A DNA stretch of 64,000 nucleotides, taken from contig NZ_VFOZ01000001.1 in assembly GCF_006716425.1 (NCBI RefSeq), positions 7,130,001 to 7,194,000 on the forward strand. Direction: 5' to 3'. Shown here piece after piece: positions 41,681-49,791 of this stretch. Source of the DNA: Actinoallomurus bryophytorum. GTDB taxonomy: Bacteria > Actinomycetota > Actinomycetes > Streptosporangiales > Streptosporangiaceae. Below the pieces are notes generated by a model. That model had not been told where the DNA came from. It saw only the letters and a list, made by a program, of their open reading frames with translations, and made no database searches. The position numbers and the translations under genes are program-made. How positions within the stretch are numbered: the first letter of the stretch is position 1; each line of letters starts with the position of its first letter.

Positions 41681-41909
41681 GAGCGAGCCCTCCGTGTGCA
41701 GATTCCCTGCCGAGCTTGGTAGTCCGGCAGTTTCTTACGTCGGGTCTGTACCCACACAAATAGTTACAAACTCCCCGGCGGCGATAAGTGCGGACTGGTT
41801 TGTCGCCCTTCAGGGCGGTGTCTCCCTGTATCGGCGGCCAGCGGCCGGTTAGAGGCGGGTATCGAGGGCAGGGGGACGGCTCAGGCAGTCCACGACGGAG
41901 GGATTTTCT

Positions 41910-42083
41910 ATGAGTACCGCAGACAAGGCCGAGAACAAGGCTGAAGAGACCAAGGGCCAGATCAAGGAGACCGCCGGCAAGGCCACGGGGAACGAAGAAC
42001 TCCAGGCCGAAGGCGAGGCCGACCAGGCCAAGGGGAACATCAAGCAGGCCGGCGAGAAAATCAAGGACGTCTTCAAGAAGTGA
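41910..42083 (+). CDS. CsbD family stress protein
   Basis: A 57-residue hydrophilic protein of the CsbD family: ADKAENKAEETKGQIKETAG and AEGEADQAKGNIKQAGEKIKD are the two amphipathic repeats. Members are abundant in general stress responses and the exact function is unknown. The ATG at 41910 has GGAGGG 7 bases upstream. GGGTAT at 41857-41862 resembles the -10 of SigB-type promoters but no convincing -35 is present. It is followed by a strong terminator. Confidence 0.88.
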   Translation: MSTADKAENKAEETKGQIKETAGKATGNEELQAEGEADQAKGNIKQAGEKIKDVFKK

Positions 42084-42100
42084 CAGCGGCAGGTCCGCCG

Positions 42101-42138
42101 CGGGTGGTGACCGGCCGAACCCGGCCGGTCACCACCCG
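42101..42138. terminator. Bidirectional hairpin terminator
   Basis: A 17-bp perfect stem (core GGGTGGTGACCGGCCG) with a 4-base AACC loop between the convergent csbD and RidA genes. Confidence 0.85.
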
Positions 42139-42177
42139 GCGCGGGCGGGCGGAGAGCGCGGCCGCGGAACGCCGGGC

Positions 42178-42570
42178 TCAGAGCACCGCGACGCAGTCCA
42201 CCTCGATGTCGAAGTGGCCCGGCCAGGCCGGCACGTTGACGAAGATCCGTGCCGGCGGATCCTTGGGGAAGTACCGCGCGTAGACCGCGTTGACGGCGGC
42301 GAACATCTCGACCGACGTGCAGTACACATTGCACTTGAGGACCTTGTCCAGCGAGGACCCCGCCGTCTCCAGGCACAGCTTCATCTGCTCCAGGACGAGC
42401 TCGGTCTGCCGCTCGATCGGAGCGTCGGCCACCTCCCCGGTCTCGGGGTCGAACGGCGGGAACCCCGACACGTATACGGTGTCGCCGGCCCTGGTGACCG
42501 CCGAGGTGGGCGCCTTCCAGTTCTCCAGGTACGTGGACAGGGGCTCAACGCGGATGATCTCTCTGATCAC
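42178..42570 (-). CDS. RidA (YjgF/YER057c/UK114) family protein
   Basis: A 130-residue RidA-like protein, which hydrolyses reactive enamines/imines from PLP enzymes or has another deaminase role. TVYVSGFPPFDPETGEV and VLKCNVYCTSVEMFAAVNAVYARYF are typical, and the C-terminal PARIFVNVPAWPGHFDIEVDCVAVL has the family's PAR(x)xV(x)xL block in altered form with Trp-Pro. The catalytic Arg is in PARIF. It starts at a GTG with GAGAGGA and overlaps the preceding hydrolase gene by 26 bp, so they are cotranscribed. Confidence 0.85.
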   Translation of the reverse strand: MIREIIRVEPLSTYLENWKAPTSAVTRAGDTVYVSGFPPFDPETGEVADAPIERQTELVLEQMKLCLETAGSSLDKVLKCNVYCTSVEMFAAVNAVYARYFPKDPPARIFVNVPAWPGHFDIEVDCVAVL

Positions 42571-43747
42571 TGAGTGTCCTCTCGTCGCGGCGGGTGTCCA
42601 GGTCGTGCAGGATCACCGACAGGGCGTAGGGCGAGATGGTGTGCCCGTCGTGGGTGGCGTCCTCCTGCAGATCCCAGCCACCACCCCCGATGAGACCGGC
42701 GCGGTGGGCGACGGCCGCGACATAGCTGCGATGGCCGATACCGCTGAAGCAGCACGAGTCGAAGCGGTTGAGGATCTGGAGTTGACGGCGGCCCGGCCCG
42801 GTCGCCGCCATGACGTACAGGTCGAGATAGCCGGCGACACCATAGAACCCCGGCAGCGTGTCCCCGCGCTGCTCCCAGTCGCCGATGGAGGAGGCCGCGT
42901 TCGGCGAGGCCCCGCGCAGGTATGGGGGCAGGGACCCGGCCACCGGATAGCTGCGGGTGACGCGCGGGTCGATCGCGGCGTACACGGTCGTGGTCCACCC
43001 GCCACCGGACAGGCCGACCATCTGGACCGAGGTCGGCCGATGGACCCTGACGGCGTGGTTCAGCGCGACCGCGACCGGCTCGAGGAAGAACGTGAGGGCC
43101 GAGAAGCTCGCCGACTCCCGTCGGGCGAACTCATCGTGGGACGTTTCGCCCAGCTCCGCGGGCGATGGTGCGTTCCAGTGCATGTACGGCATGGCGTGGA
43201 TCTGCACCGAGTAGCCGCGCTGGAGCAGAGGCGCCACGGTGGTGAGCATGGTCCCAAGGGGCTCGCCGTGCCCGTTGTGGTACACGGCGAGCCGCCCGTT
43301 CCCCGGAGGCCGCGGCAGCACGTGGTAGACCTTGGACGACATCCCGTACGCGAGAGGCACGCTCAGCTCGTCGACGCGCCGGAGATGGGGGAGTGCCGTC
43401 AGCAGCGGCACGGACACGTCGGTCTGGACACGAGGCAGCCGTGTCGGCAGGCCGGCACGCTTCCACACGTACGCGATCAGGCGTGCGCGCCTCGCCGCGA
43501 CCTCGGCCGCGCTGTACATGGTGATCATTGATTCGACGTCGACGCCGACGGCCGCCTGCGGCATGGCCCTGTACTCGACGCCGTGACGCGCGGCGGCCTC
43601 CCGGTTCACCGGCGCCAACGGCCGAGGAGTGGCGGCCTCGGTGCATGGACCGGCACTCGCGCGGACGTGCGGGGTGCCGAGCACGCCGGCGGCGGTCGCC
43701 CCGCCCAGACCGCCCAGCAGGCCGCGTCGAGTGAGCCGATCCGTCAT
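42545..43747 (-). CDS. Tat-exported alpha/beta hydrolase
   Basis: A 400-residue protein with a twin-arginine signal (LTRRGLLGGLGGATAAGVLG), then a hydrolase fold. VYHNGHGEPLG is the oxyanion strand, VGLSGGGWTTT the nucleophile elbow and ATHDGHTIS the C-terminal histidine. The ATG at 43747 has GGAG; the upstream in-frame ATG at 43777 has none and would spoil the signal. It likely acts outside the cell on an ester or polymer. Its gene overlaps ridA. Confidence 0.75.
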   Translation of the reverse strand: MTDRLTRRGLLGGLGGATAAGVLGTPHVRASAGPCTEAATPRPLAPVNREAAARHGVEYRAMPQAAVGVDVESMITMYSAAEVAARRARLIAYVWKRAGLPTRLPRVQTDVSVPLLTALPHLRRVDELSVPLAYGMSSKVYHVLPRPPGNGRLAVYHNGHGEPLGTMLTTVAPLLQRGYSVQIHAMPYMHWNAPSPAELGETSHDEFARRESASFSALTFFLEPVAVALNHAVRVHRPTSVQMVGLSGGGWTTTVYAAIDPRVTRSYPVAGSLPPYLRGASPNAASSIGDWEQRGDTLPGFYGVAGYLDLYVMAATGPGRRQLQILNRFDSCCFSGIGHRSYVAAVAHRAGLIGGGGWDLQEDATHDGHTISPYALSVILHDLDTRRDERTLSDQRDHPR

Positions 43748-43913
43748 GGGTGCCGCTCCGGTGCCGTCGTGGACCACACCGAGGGTCTGGCCGCGTTCCG
43801 TTCAAGAGTCGGCCCGGGCGGCCATCCGCCGCGCCCATCGAACATCTACAAATTGGTCAACATGGAGCAAGCGCCGCGCGTGGCCATGCCGAGGCCGGTA
43901 GGTGCTGCCCGGC

Positions 43914-43950
43914 GGGGCCTCCGCCCGTTCCCCCGAAGGGCGGAGACCCC
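43914..43950. other. Hairpin in the 394-bp spacer 43748-44141
   Basis: GGGGcCTCCGCCC pairs with GGGCGGAGaCCCC (one mismatch, 11-base loop). The spacer carries the promoter side of the Tat-hydrolase gene and the 3' side of the large LuxR gene, which end on the same strand, so the hairpin may be the terminator of the LuxR transcript. No convincing gene is seen in the spacer. Confidence 0.4.
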
Positions 43951-44141
43951 GGCCGGTCCATATGAGGCTCGACGTGACCGCTTCCGCGGGCTTCGGCTCT
44001 GAGCCGCTCGGGCTCCGGCGCGGCCGGTACGGCGTGCTCAAAGGAGAAGCACGGACATAGTCCGTCAGGGCGACACCCCCACGTATCACCCATCCGGGTA
44101 GGTCCCCGGTACCTACGGCACCCGGCACGCGGACCGGGTCC

Positions 44142-46484
44142 TCAGCCGCCCCGGTGATCCGGGTCGGCCGCCGTGCGCTCGGCGACCCAGCGGGCGATCT
44201 GCACCCGCGAGGTGAACCCGAGCTTCTGCAGGATGCGCTCGACGTGACCCTCGGCCGTACGCTGGGCGATCACCAGGGTGGACGCGATGTCCTTGTTCCG
44301 CAGGCCCTTGGCGACCAGCTCGGCGATCTCCATCTCGCGCCGGGTGAGCGGCTGCTTCATGCCCTGGCCCGCCGCTGCCGGGTCCGGCGTCGTGGCCTCG
44401 TCGAGCGCGAAGGCCGCGGCCTCCTCCAGCCCGGACTCCCCGCCGGCGCGGAGCGCCTCGGCGAACCGGCCCGCGCCCAGCCGTTCACGCAACACGGCCT
44501 CGTACCGGTCGTGCGAGGCGACGAGGAACCGCATGCCCGGAATCGACGCGCCGATGGACCGCCAGGCGGCCTGGGCGGCGCCCAGCAACCGGGCGCCGCG
44601 CTCGTAGCGCCCGTCGGCCACGGCGATCCAGGCGAGCACTTCGAGGCACTCCGCGACACCCCACGCGTCCCCCGTCGTCCGCATGGCCCGCAGGCCGTCG
44701 ACGAGGAACGCGGCGGCGCGCTGCTGGTCGCCGCGCAGCCACCGGCCGTAACCCATCGCCCACAATGCGTTCGACCTGCTCAGATAGGCGCTGTGCGTCT
44801 CGCACATCTCCATGCACTGCGCGCCGTACGCGTCGGCCTCTTCGTAGTCGCCCATGGTGGAGGTGGCCATGACCAGATGGCACAGTGCCATCCACCGGCC
44901 GGCCGTGCTGTCCTCGGCGCGGTAGCGGTCGCGCGCCTCCTCCAGGAGCGTGACCGCGTCCGGGACCTCCCCGCGGAAGAACGCGATGAGGCCGCGGAAG
45001 TGGGTGGTGACGGCGAGCGCATCGGTGTCCTGGAGCCGTTCGGCGATGAGACGGGATTCGGCCAGCAGGTCGGCCGCGGCGTCGATCTCTCCCCGGCGCA
45101 GTGCGAACCAGGCGTCGACCCACAGCGCCTTGGCCCGCTCGGTGCTCGGCTCCGTGTCGAGCGCGAGCGCGCGGTCGAGGTAGTCGCGGCCCTCGGTGTA
45201 GGAGCCGAAGATGAAGATCCAGTAGTTCCACAGCGAGGAGACGAAGCCGAGTGCCGTACCCGGACGGCCGGACTCCTCCAGGCAGAAGGTCAGCGCCGCG
45301 CGGATGTTGCCCTTGTCGCGCTGCAGGCGGGCGAGCCACTCGATCTGATCGGGCCCCAGCCATCCGTCGTCCGCCCGTGCCGCCAGCCGCCGGTACCAGT
45401 CCTGGTGCCGTGTACGCAGCTCGGTCTCGTGACCTGACCGTTTCAGGAGCTCGGCCCCGTACGCGTGGATGGGCTCCAGCTGCAGGTAGCGATGCCCTTC
45501 CCGCAGCAGGATCGACTTGTCGACCAGCCCCGCGACGAGGTCGAACACCTCGTCCGAGCCGATCCCGTCGCCGGCGCACACCTGCTCGGCGTCCTCCAGC
45601 TCGAAGCCGCCGGCGAACACCGACATCCGCGCCCACATCGTCTGCTCGGCGGGGGCACACAGGTCGAAGCTCCAGTCGATGGCCGCCCGCAGTGTCCGTT
45701 GCCGGGGAGGCGTCGCGCGGCTGGTCCCGGCGGCGAAGCGGTCGTTCAGCCGGCTCACGATCTGTTCGAGGGGCAGCGAGCGGACGCGGACCGCGGCCAG
45801 CTCGATGGCCAGCGGTATCCCGGCGAGCCGCCGGCAGAGGAGCGCCACCTGAGGGCCGTTCTCCGCCGTGATCGCGAAGGCGGCGGAGGCGGCCTTGGCA
45901 CGCTCGGCGAAGAGGGCCACCGCCTCGTAGTGGGCGAGTGAGGCGGGGGAGCAGTCCGCGTCGGGGGCGGGAGTCGTCAGCGGCGGCACCTGCAGGACGT
46001 GCTCACCCTCCACGCACAGCGGCTGGCGGCTGGTGGCGATGATCCGCAGCTGCGGCGCACCGCTCAGCAGCTTCCTGGCCAGAATGGCGGCGCCGTCCAG
46101 CAGGTGCTCGCAGTTGTCCAGCACCAGCAGGGTCTGCTTGTCCGCCAGGTAGTCCAGGAGGACGTCGATCGGTGGTTCGTCCGACTGGTCGCGCAGGCCC
46201 AGGGTCGTGGCGACCGTACGGCCCACCAGCTCCTCGTCCGTGAGATCGGCCAGTTCGACGATCCAGACCCCATCGGAGAACGCTCGCCGTACCTCGGTGG
46301 CCACGCGAAGGGACAGCCGGGACTTGCCGATCCCGCCCGGCCCGGTGAAGGTCAGCAGCCGTGCCGCGGATATCAGCCGCCTGGCCTCGGAGACCAGCCG
46401 ACGCTGACCGATGTAGCTCGTGACATCGGCTGGAAGGTTTCCTGCTTTTCGGTGGGCCGAAATTGGCGCGACCATGACGCCCAT
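44142..46484 (-). CDS. Large ATP-binding LuxR family regulator
   Basis: A 780-residue regulator. An N-terminal NTPase of the NB-ARC/STAND type has Walker A GPGGIGKS (48-55) and Walker B TLLVLDNCEHLL, with ATSRQPL as sensor motif and LAGIPLAIELAA following. A middle region of helical TPR-like repeats (about 380-690) and a C-terminal LuxR HTH (LTRREMEIAELVAKGLRNKDIASTL) follow. The ATG at 46484 is chosen; the frame remains open far upstream but without ribosome site. Such proteins respond to ligands through ATP-dependent oligomerisation. The target is unknown; the divergent PAP2/BlaI genes are candidates. Confidence 0.85.
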   Translation of the reverse strand: MGVMVAPISAHRKAGNLPADVTSYIGQRRLVSEARRLISAARLLTFTGPGGIGKSRLSLRVATEVRRAFSDGVWIVELADLTDEELVGRTVATTLGLRDQSDEPPIDVLLDYLADKQTLLVLDNCEHLLDGAAILARKLLSGAPQLRIIATSRQPLCVEGEHVLQVPPLTTPAPDADCSPASLAHYEAVALFAERAKAASAAFAITAENGPQVALLCRRLAGIPLAIELAAVRVRSLPLEQIVSRLNDRFAAGTSRATPPRQRTLRAAIDWSFDLCAPAEQTMWARMSVFAGGFELEDAEQVCAGDGIGSDEVFDLVAGLVDKSILLREGHRYLQLEPIHAYGAELLKRSGHETELRTRHQDWYRRLAARADDGWLGPDQIEWLARLQRDKGNIRAALTFCLEESGRPGTALGFVSSLWNYWIFIFGSYTEGRDYLDRALALDTEPSTERAKALWVDAWFALRRGEIDAAADLLAESRLIAERLQDTDALAVTTHFRGLIAFFRGEVPDAVTLLEEARDRYRAEDSTAGRWMALCHLVMATSTMGDYEEADAYGAQCMEMCETHSAYLSRSNALWAMGYGRWLRGDQQRAAAFLVDGLRAMRTTGDAWGVAECLEVLAWIAVADGRYERGARLLGAAQAAWRSIGASIPGMRFLVASHDRYEAVLRERLGAGRFAEALRAGGESGLEEAAAFALDEATTPDPAAAGQGMKQPLTRREMEIAELVAKGLRNKDIASTLVIAQRTAEGHVERILQKLGFTSRVQIARWVAERTAADPDHRGG

Positions 46485-46569
46485 ATGGTAGCGGTTCCAG
46501 GAGGGTGCGCCTGCAAAGTGTGAGCCACGCCTCTCTCGCCTGGCGCTGCGAGGCGTTCCCGCGACCAGT

Positions 46570-46616
46570 GGACGCCGGGGGCCGGCAGGAGGGGGACTCT
46601 GCCGGCCCCGGCGTCC
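46570..46616. other. Long hairpin in the divergent LuxR/PAP2 spacer
   Basis: A 17-bp stem (GGACGCCGGGGGCCGGCA against TGCCGGCCCCGGCGTCC, one bulged G) with a 12-base loop lies between two divergent genes, where no terminator is expected. It could belong to an unseen small RNA or to the 5' leader of the LuxR gene. The rest of 46485-46832 holds the BlaI-type dyad and nothing else I can support. Confidence 0.5.
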
Positions 46617-46786
46617 CGTGGGGGGGATCCACAGTGGTCCGGTGGGGCGCGATACCAGCATCGCCAGGGACCGGTGGCAGGAAACCGGGGCAAATACCCG
46701 TGTGGCTACCTGTACGGCGCGACTACGTGTGGCCGGCGCGCGTACGGGTGCGGCGGGCTCGGCCCTCCCGGCTACGACAGAGATAG

Positions 46787-46802
46787 TACTATTGCGATAG
46801 TA
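46787..46802. promoter_or_regulatory. BlaI-type operator before the first PAP2 gene
   Basis: TACTATTGCGATAGTA is a 16-bp dyad with perfect TACTAT/ATAGTA arms, 30 bp before the PAP2 GTG. A related dyad stands before the blaI gene at 47414-47429. The first half also resembles a -10 hexamer, so binding would block the promoter. Confidence 0.65.
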
Positions 46803-46832
46803 GATGAGGTGAACTCGAGGAGGCGCGGTCCT

Positions 46833-47465
46833 GTGCACGCGGCGTTCGACAGTGGCGCCTACCGCGACATGGTCGCGCTGGCACGCCACACCACCTGGCT
46901 CAACGGAGCCGCGAACCGGTGGAGCGACTACGGACTGCTGCTCTTCGTCGTGCCGGTCGTGGCCGGCCTCCGGCGGAACGGGTGGCGGGCGCTGTGGGTG
47001 GCCGGCGCGATGGTGGCGGCGTTCGCCCTCAGTGCCCTGACCAAGCTCGCGTTCGCCGAGCAGCGTCCGTGCCGGACGCTGCCGTCGGTCGGGCACATCG
47101 TGGCCCTCTGCCCGCCGCTGGGTGACTACGCGTTCCCGAGCAACCACGCGGTACTGGCGGGCGCGGGCGCGATGGCGGTCTGGGCGCTCGACCGGAGGCT
47201 GGGCGCCGTGGCGGCGGTGAACGCGGTGGTGATCGCGGCGGCGCGTGTCTACGTCGGCGTCCACTATCCGCACGACGTCGTGGCCGGGCTGCTGTTCGGC
47301 GCGCTCGTCGCCGGGGGCGGGACCTGGGCGGGAAGCCGCCTCGGCCCGCCGGTGCTGCGCCGTGTCCGAGGGCGCCGCGGGAGCGACGGTGAGCGGCCGG
47401 ATGCCGAACTTCCTACTATCGCTGTAGTACTACTGGGTAAGTACAATCGGCGGAATGAGCGATGA
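46833..47465 (+). CDS. PAP2 family phosphatase (membrane)
   Basis: A 210-residue membrane phosphatase of the PAP2 superfamily with about six segments. The active-site motifs are KLAFAEQRP (KxxxxxxRP), PSNHAV (PSxH) and RVYVGVHYPHDVVAG (SRxxxxxHxxxD with Ser replaced by Ala-Arg). Relatives dephosphorylate undecaprenyl diphosphate or phosphatidic/phosphoglycerol lipids. The GTG at 46833 has GGAGG at about 10 bases. It overlaps the blaI gene by 11 bp. Confidence 0.85.
   Translation: MHAAFDSGAYRDMVALARHTTWLNGAANRWSDYGLLLFVVPVVAGLRRNGWRALWVAGAMVAAFALSALTKLAFAEQRPCRTLPSVGHIVALCPPLGDYAFPSNHAVLAGAGAMAVWALDRRLGAVAAVNAVVIAAARVYVGVHYPHDVVAGLLFGALVAGGGTWAGSRLGPPVLRRVRGRRGSDGERPDAELPTIAVVLLGKYNRRNER
47414..47429. 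promoter_or_regulatory. BlaI-type operator before blaI, inside the PAP2 3' end
   Basis: TACTATCGCTGTAGTA has TACTA/TAGTA arms and the same length as the dyad at 46787. TACAAT at 47442-47447 is a good -10; a start 7-8 bases further would give a leaderless blaI mRNA beginning near its ATG at 47455. Confidence 0.6.
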
Positions 47466-47856
47466 GCCCCCTGCGAAGCAGCGCCCCGATGGCGGTTCCG
47501 CCCGGCGTCAGCCCGGGATGCTCGAGGACGAGGTGCTGGCCGTGCTGTGGACGAACGGACGGCCCATGACGCCCGCGCAGGTGCAGCTCGAGCTTGGCGA
47601 CAGGCTCGCCTACACCACGGTGATGTCGACCCTGACCCGGATGCATCGCAAGGGGCTGGTCTCCCGCGAGCCGGTGGGCAAGGGCTACGTCTACACCCCG
47701 ACCGTCGACGAGGCCTCGCACACCGCTCAGGCGATGACCGACCTCCTGAGCCGCCGCCGTGACCGCGCCGGGGTGCTGGCCCGGTTCGTGTCGTCGCTGC
47801 GGCCCGAGGACGAGGAACTCCTCCAGCGGCTGCTGCGCGGCGACCCGGGCATCTGA
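47455..47856 (+). CDS. BlaI/MecI/CopY family repressor (first of three)
   Basis: A 133-residue winged-helix repressor: LEDEVLAVLWTNGRPMTPAQVQLELGDRLAYTTVMSTLTRMHRKGLVSRE (split for reading) is the DNA-binding part with the recognition helix AYTTVMSTL. The C-terminal DRAGVLARFVSSLRPEDEELLQRLL is the dimerisation region. It stands between two PAP2 genes and has a dyad in front of it and one at the upstream PAP2 promoter, so it most likely controls this three-gene unit. No M56 protease gene is adjacent. Confidence 0.9.
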   Translation: MSDEPPAKQRPDGGSARRQPGMLEDEVLAVLWTNGRPMTPAQVQLELGDRLAYTTVMSTLTRMHRKGLVSREPVGKGYVYTPTVDEASHTAQAMTDLLSRRRDRAGVLARFVSSLRPEDEELLQRLLRGDPGI

Positions 47857-47901
47857 CATGCGCGCCATCGTCCATCCGCCATCGGCCGTCTCCGCGCCGA
47901 G

Positions 47902-48549
47902 GTGAGCACGGCGCGGTTGGGGCTCATCGCGGGTGCGAGCGCGGGTCTGCTGCTCGCGCTGCTCGTGCTGGTCGAGCTCCGCCACGGCCGCCCGCTCCCG
48001 GCCGATCTCGCGGTGCACCGCTGGGCCGTACGCCACCGTCCGGCCGGGCCGCGCGAGACGGCGGCGATCATCACCGCCACCGGCGTCGGCGCGGTCCCGT
48101 ACACCCTGGTCATGGTGGCCGGGATCATCGCCGGATCCGGTCCGTACGGGCGGGTGTTGATGGTGGTGCGTACGCTGGCGGTCCTGCTGGCCGTCCAGGC
48201 GCTGCGGCTCGCCCTGGCGACGGCCGTCGGTCGTCAGCGCCCGCCGGCCGTGGACTGGGCGGTCCACGTCACGGGCTACGCGTTCCCCTCCGGCCACACC
48301 GCGACCTCGGCGGCCGCGGCCGGGGTCCTGGTCTGGGCCGCTTATCCGCGCCTTCGCGGCGTCCCGCGCGCGGTGTTCGTCGCGTGTGCCGCGGCCTGGG
48401 CCCTCGCCGTCGGTCTGTCCCGCGTCTACCTCGGCGTTCACTGGCCGAGCGACGTGGTCGGCGGCTGGTCGTTCACCGTCGTGGTGCTGAGCTCGGCGGT
48501 CCTGCTCCTTCGTCACCGGGCCGTTCGCCACCGGGACGTCCGCCACTGA
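47902..48549 (+). CDS. PAP2 family phosphatase (second)
   Basis: A 215-residue membrane phosphatase with six segments. The motifs are complete: LATAVGRQRPP (KxxxxxxRP-like with Thr/Ala start), YAFPSGHTATS and LSRVYLGVHWPSDVVGG. The set is closer to the canonical one than in the first PAP2. It begins at a GTG 46 bp after blaI with a weak ribosome site. Probably undecaprenyl diphosphate or lipid phosphatase; cotranscribed with blaI. Confidence 0.88.
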   Translation: MSTARLGLIAGASAGLLLALLVLVELRHGRPLPADLAVHRWAVRHRPAGPRETAAIITATGVGAVPYTLVMVAGIIAGSGPYGRVLMVVRTLAVLLAVQALRLALATAVGRQRPPAVDWAVHVTGYAFPSGHTATSAAAAGVLVWAAYPRLRGVPRAVFVACAAAWALAVGLSRVYLGVHWPSDVVGGWSFTVVVLSSAVLLLRHRAVRHRDVRH

Positions 48550-48585
48550 CGTAAGCGGATCGCGGCCCGCGAGCGTGTACGGGAT

Positions 48586-49080
48586 GTGAAGCAGCTGGAG
48601 TTCCAGGAGTTCTACGAGGCCCGCCGGGACGCGTGCCTGCGGGCGGTCCTGGCGAGTGTGGGTGATCGGCAGCTCGCCGAGGACCTGGTCGCCGAGGCGT
48701 TCACCCGGGCCTGGGTGTCGTGGCAGAAGGTCGGCCGGCATCCGGCGCCGTCCGCGTGGATCGTGCGTACGGCGCTTAACACCCGGGTCTCGTGGTGGCG
48801 ACGGCGGCGACGCGAGGTCGCGCTGGACGGGGGCCACGACGTCGTGGACACCACGGCCGTGGACACCGACCTGGATCCCGCGCTGCTCACCGCGCTGCGC
48901 CGGCTGCCGCAGCGGCAACGGGAAGTGATCGTGTTCCGGGTCTTCCTCGACCTCGACACCCAGGCCACCGCCAAGGTCCTCGGTATCGCGCCGGGGACGG
49001 TCACCGCCCACCTGTCGCGAGCGGTCACGGCGCTGCGCGGCCATCTCGTCACCGCCGACAATCCGGAGGCCGGATCATGA
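48586..49080 (+). CDS. ECF-type RNA polymerase sigma factor (SigE/SigM-like)
   Basis: A 164-residue ECF sigma factor with region 2 (FQEFYEARRDACLRAVLASVGDRQLAEDLVAEAFTRAW, split) and region 4 (LPQRQREVIVFRVFLDLDTQATAKVLGIAPGTVTAHLSRAV). Region 2 motif DRQLAEDLVAEAF is canonical. It starts at a GTG. It overlaps the next gene by ATGA, which encodes a likely anti-sigma factor. No -35/-10 for autoregulation was evident. Confidence 0.88.
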   Translation: MKQLEFQEFYEARRDACLRAVLASVGDRQLAEDLVAEAFTRAWVSWQKVGRHPAPSAWIVRTALNTRVSWWRRRRREVALDGGHDVVDTTAVDTDLDPALLTALRRLPQRQREVIVFRVFLDLDTQATAKVLGIAPGTVTAHLSRAVTALRGHLVTADNPEAGS

Positions 49081-49769
49081 GCGACCACGACACCGACGCG
49101 ACACTGAGCGCCCTGAGGGACTCACTGGACGGCGTCACCATGCACACTCCCGTCGAGCGGATCGTCACGGAGGGGCGTGCGCGCCGTCGCCGGCATCGCG
49201 CGGTGGTCTCGGCGACCGGCGTCGTCGCGGTCACCGGCCTCGCGCTGGGCGTGCCTGCCCTCAGTCACCCCTCGACCGCACCGCCCGGGGCGCGTCTCAG
49301 CACCGGTGCGGGTTCGGTGCACATCCACACGGCCGCGTTCGCCCTGGACAGCCAGACCGACGGCACCCTCCGTGTGACCTGGGACAAGGGCCGGTTCTTC
49401 CAGGACCACGCGGGCCTGCAGCGTGCCCTGCGCGCGGCCGGCTTCCCCGTGCTCGTCAAGGAAGGCGTCTTCTGCAAGGGGCCCCAGGACGACGGATACC
49501 TGAGCCCGAGCGGTGCCGGTCACGGCGTCGGGCGCGTCATGCGCGGCGAGCGTCAGGACGACGGCAGGGTCGACCTGATCTTCGACCCTTCGGCGATGCC
49601 CGCCGGGAAGGAGCTGTTCATCGGCTACCTGTCGCCGGCCCAGCTGGCCGCCGTGCATGGCAATCCCGGCGCCGTGGGGCGCCTCGTGCCCACCGGAGTG
49701 CCGCTGACCTGCGACACGCAGGCGCCTCCTCCGCACTACAGGGACGACGGGCCCGTCAAGCACGACTGA
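49077..49769 (+). CDS. Single-pass membrane protein, putative anti-sigma factor
   Basis: A 230-residue protein: N-terminal cytoplasmic part of about 40 residues (LSALRDSLDGVTMHTPVERIV), a basic stretch RARRRRHRAVV, one membrane segment (about 42-62) and an extracytoplasmic domain of about 165 residues with two cysteines. Position directly after, and ATGA-coupled to, an ECF sigma gene suggests an anti-sigma factor, but there is no zinc-binding HxxxCxxC motif, so this is inference from context. Ligand unknown. Confidence 0.7.
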   Translation: MSDHDTDATLSALRDSLDGVTMHTPVERIVTEGRARRRRHRAVVSATGVVAVTGLALGVPALSHPSTAPPGARLSTGAGSVHIHTAAFALDSQTDGTLRVTWDKGRFFQDHAGLQRALRAAGFPVLVKEGVFCKGPQDDGYLSPSGAGHGVGRVMRGERQDDGRVDLIFDPSAMPAGKELFIGYLSPAQLAAVHGNPGAVGRLVPTGVPLTCDTQAPPPHYRDDGPVKHD

Positions 49770-49791
49770 GCCGCGCGTCTCCCCGGGTGGA

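Noticed and set aside
41857-41862. GGGTAT as SigB-type -10 of csbD
   Set aside because: No GTTT-like -35 at 14-16 bases; mentioned only as a weak hint.
46674-46832. N-terminal extension of the first PAP2 protein
   Set aside because: It crosses the BlaI-type dyad and has Gly/Tyr-rich unlike-family sequence; GGAGG supports the GTG at 46833.
47416-49044. 542-codon open frame on the minus strand across blaI, PAP2 and the sigma gene
   Set aside because: It runs antisense to three well-supported genes and has Arg/Gln/His-rich nonsense composition.
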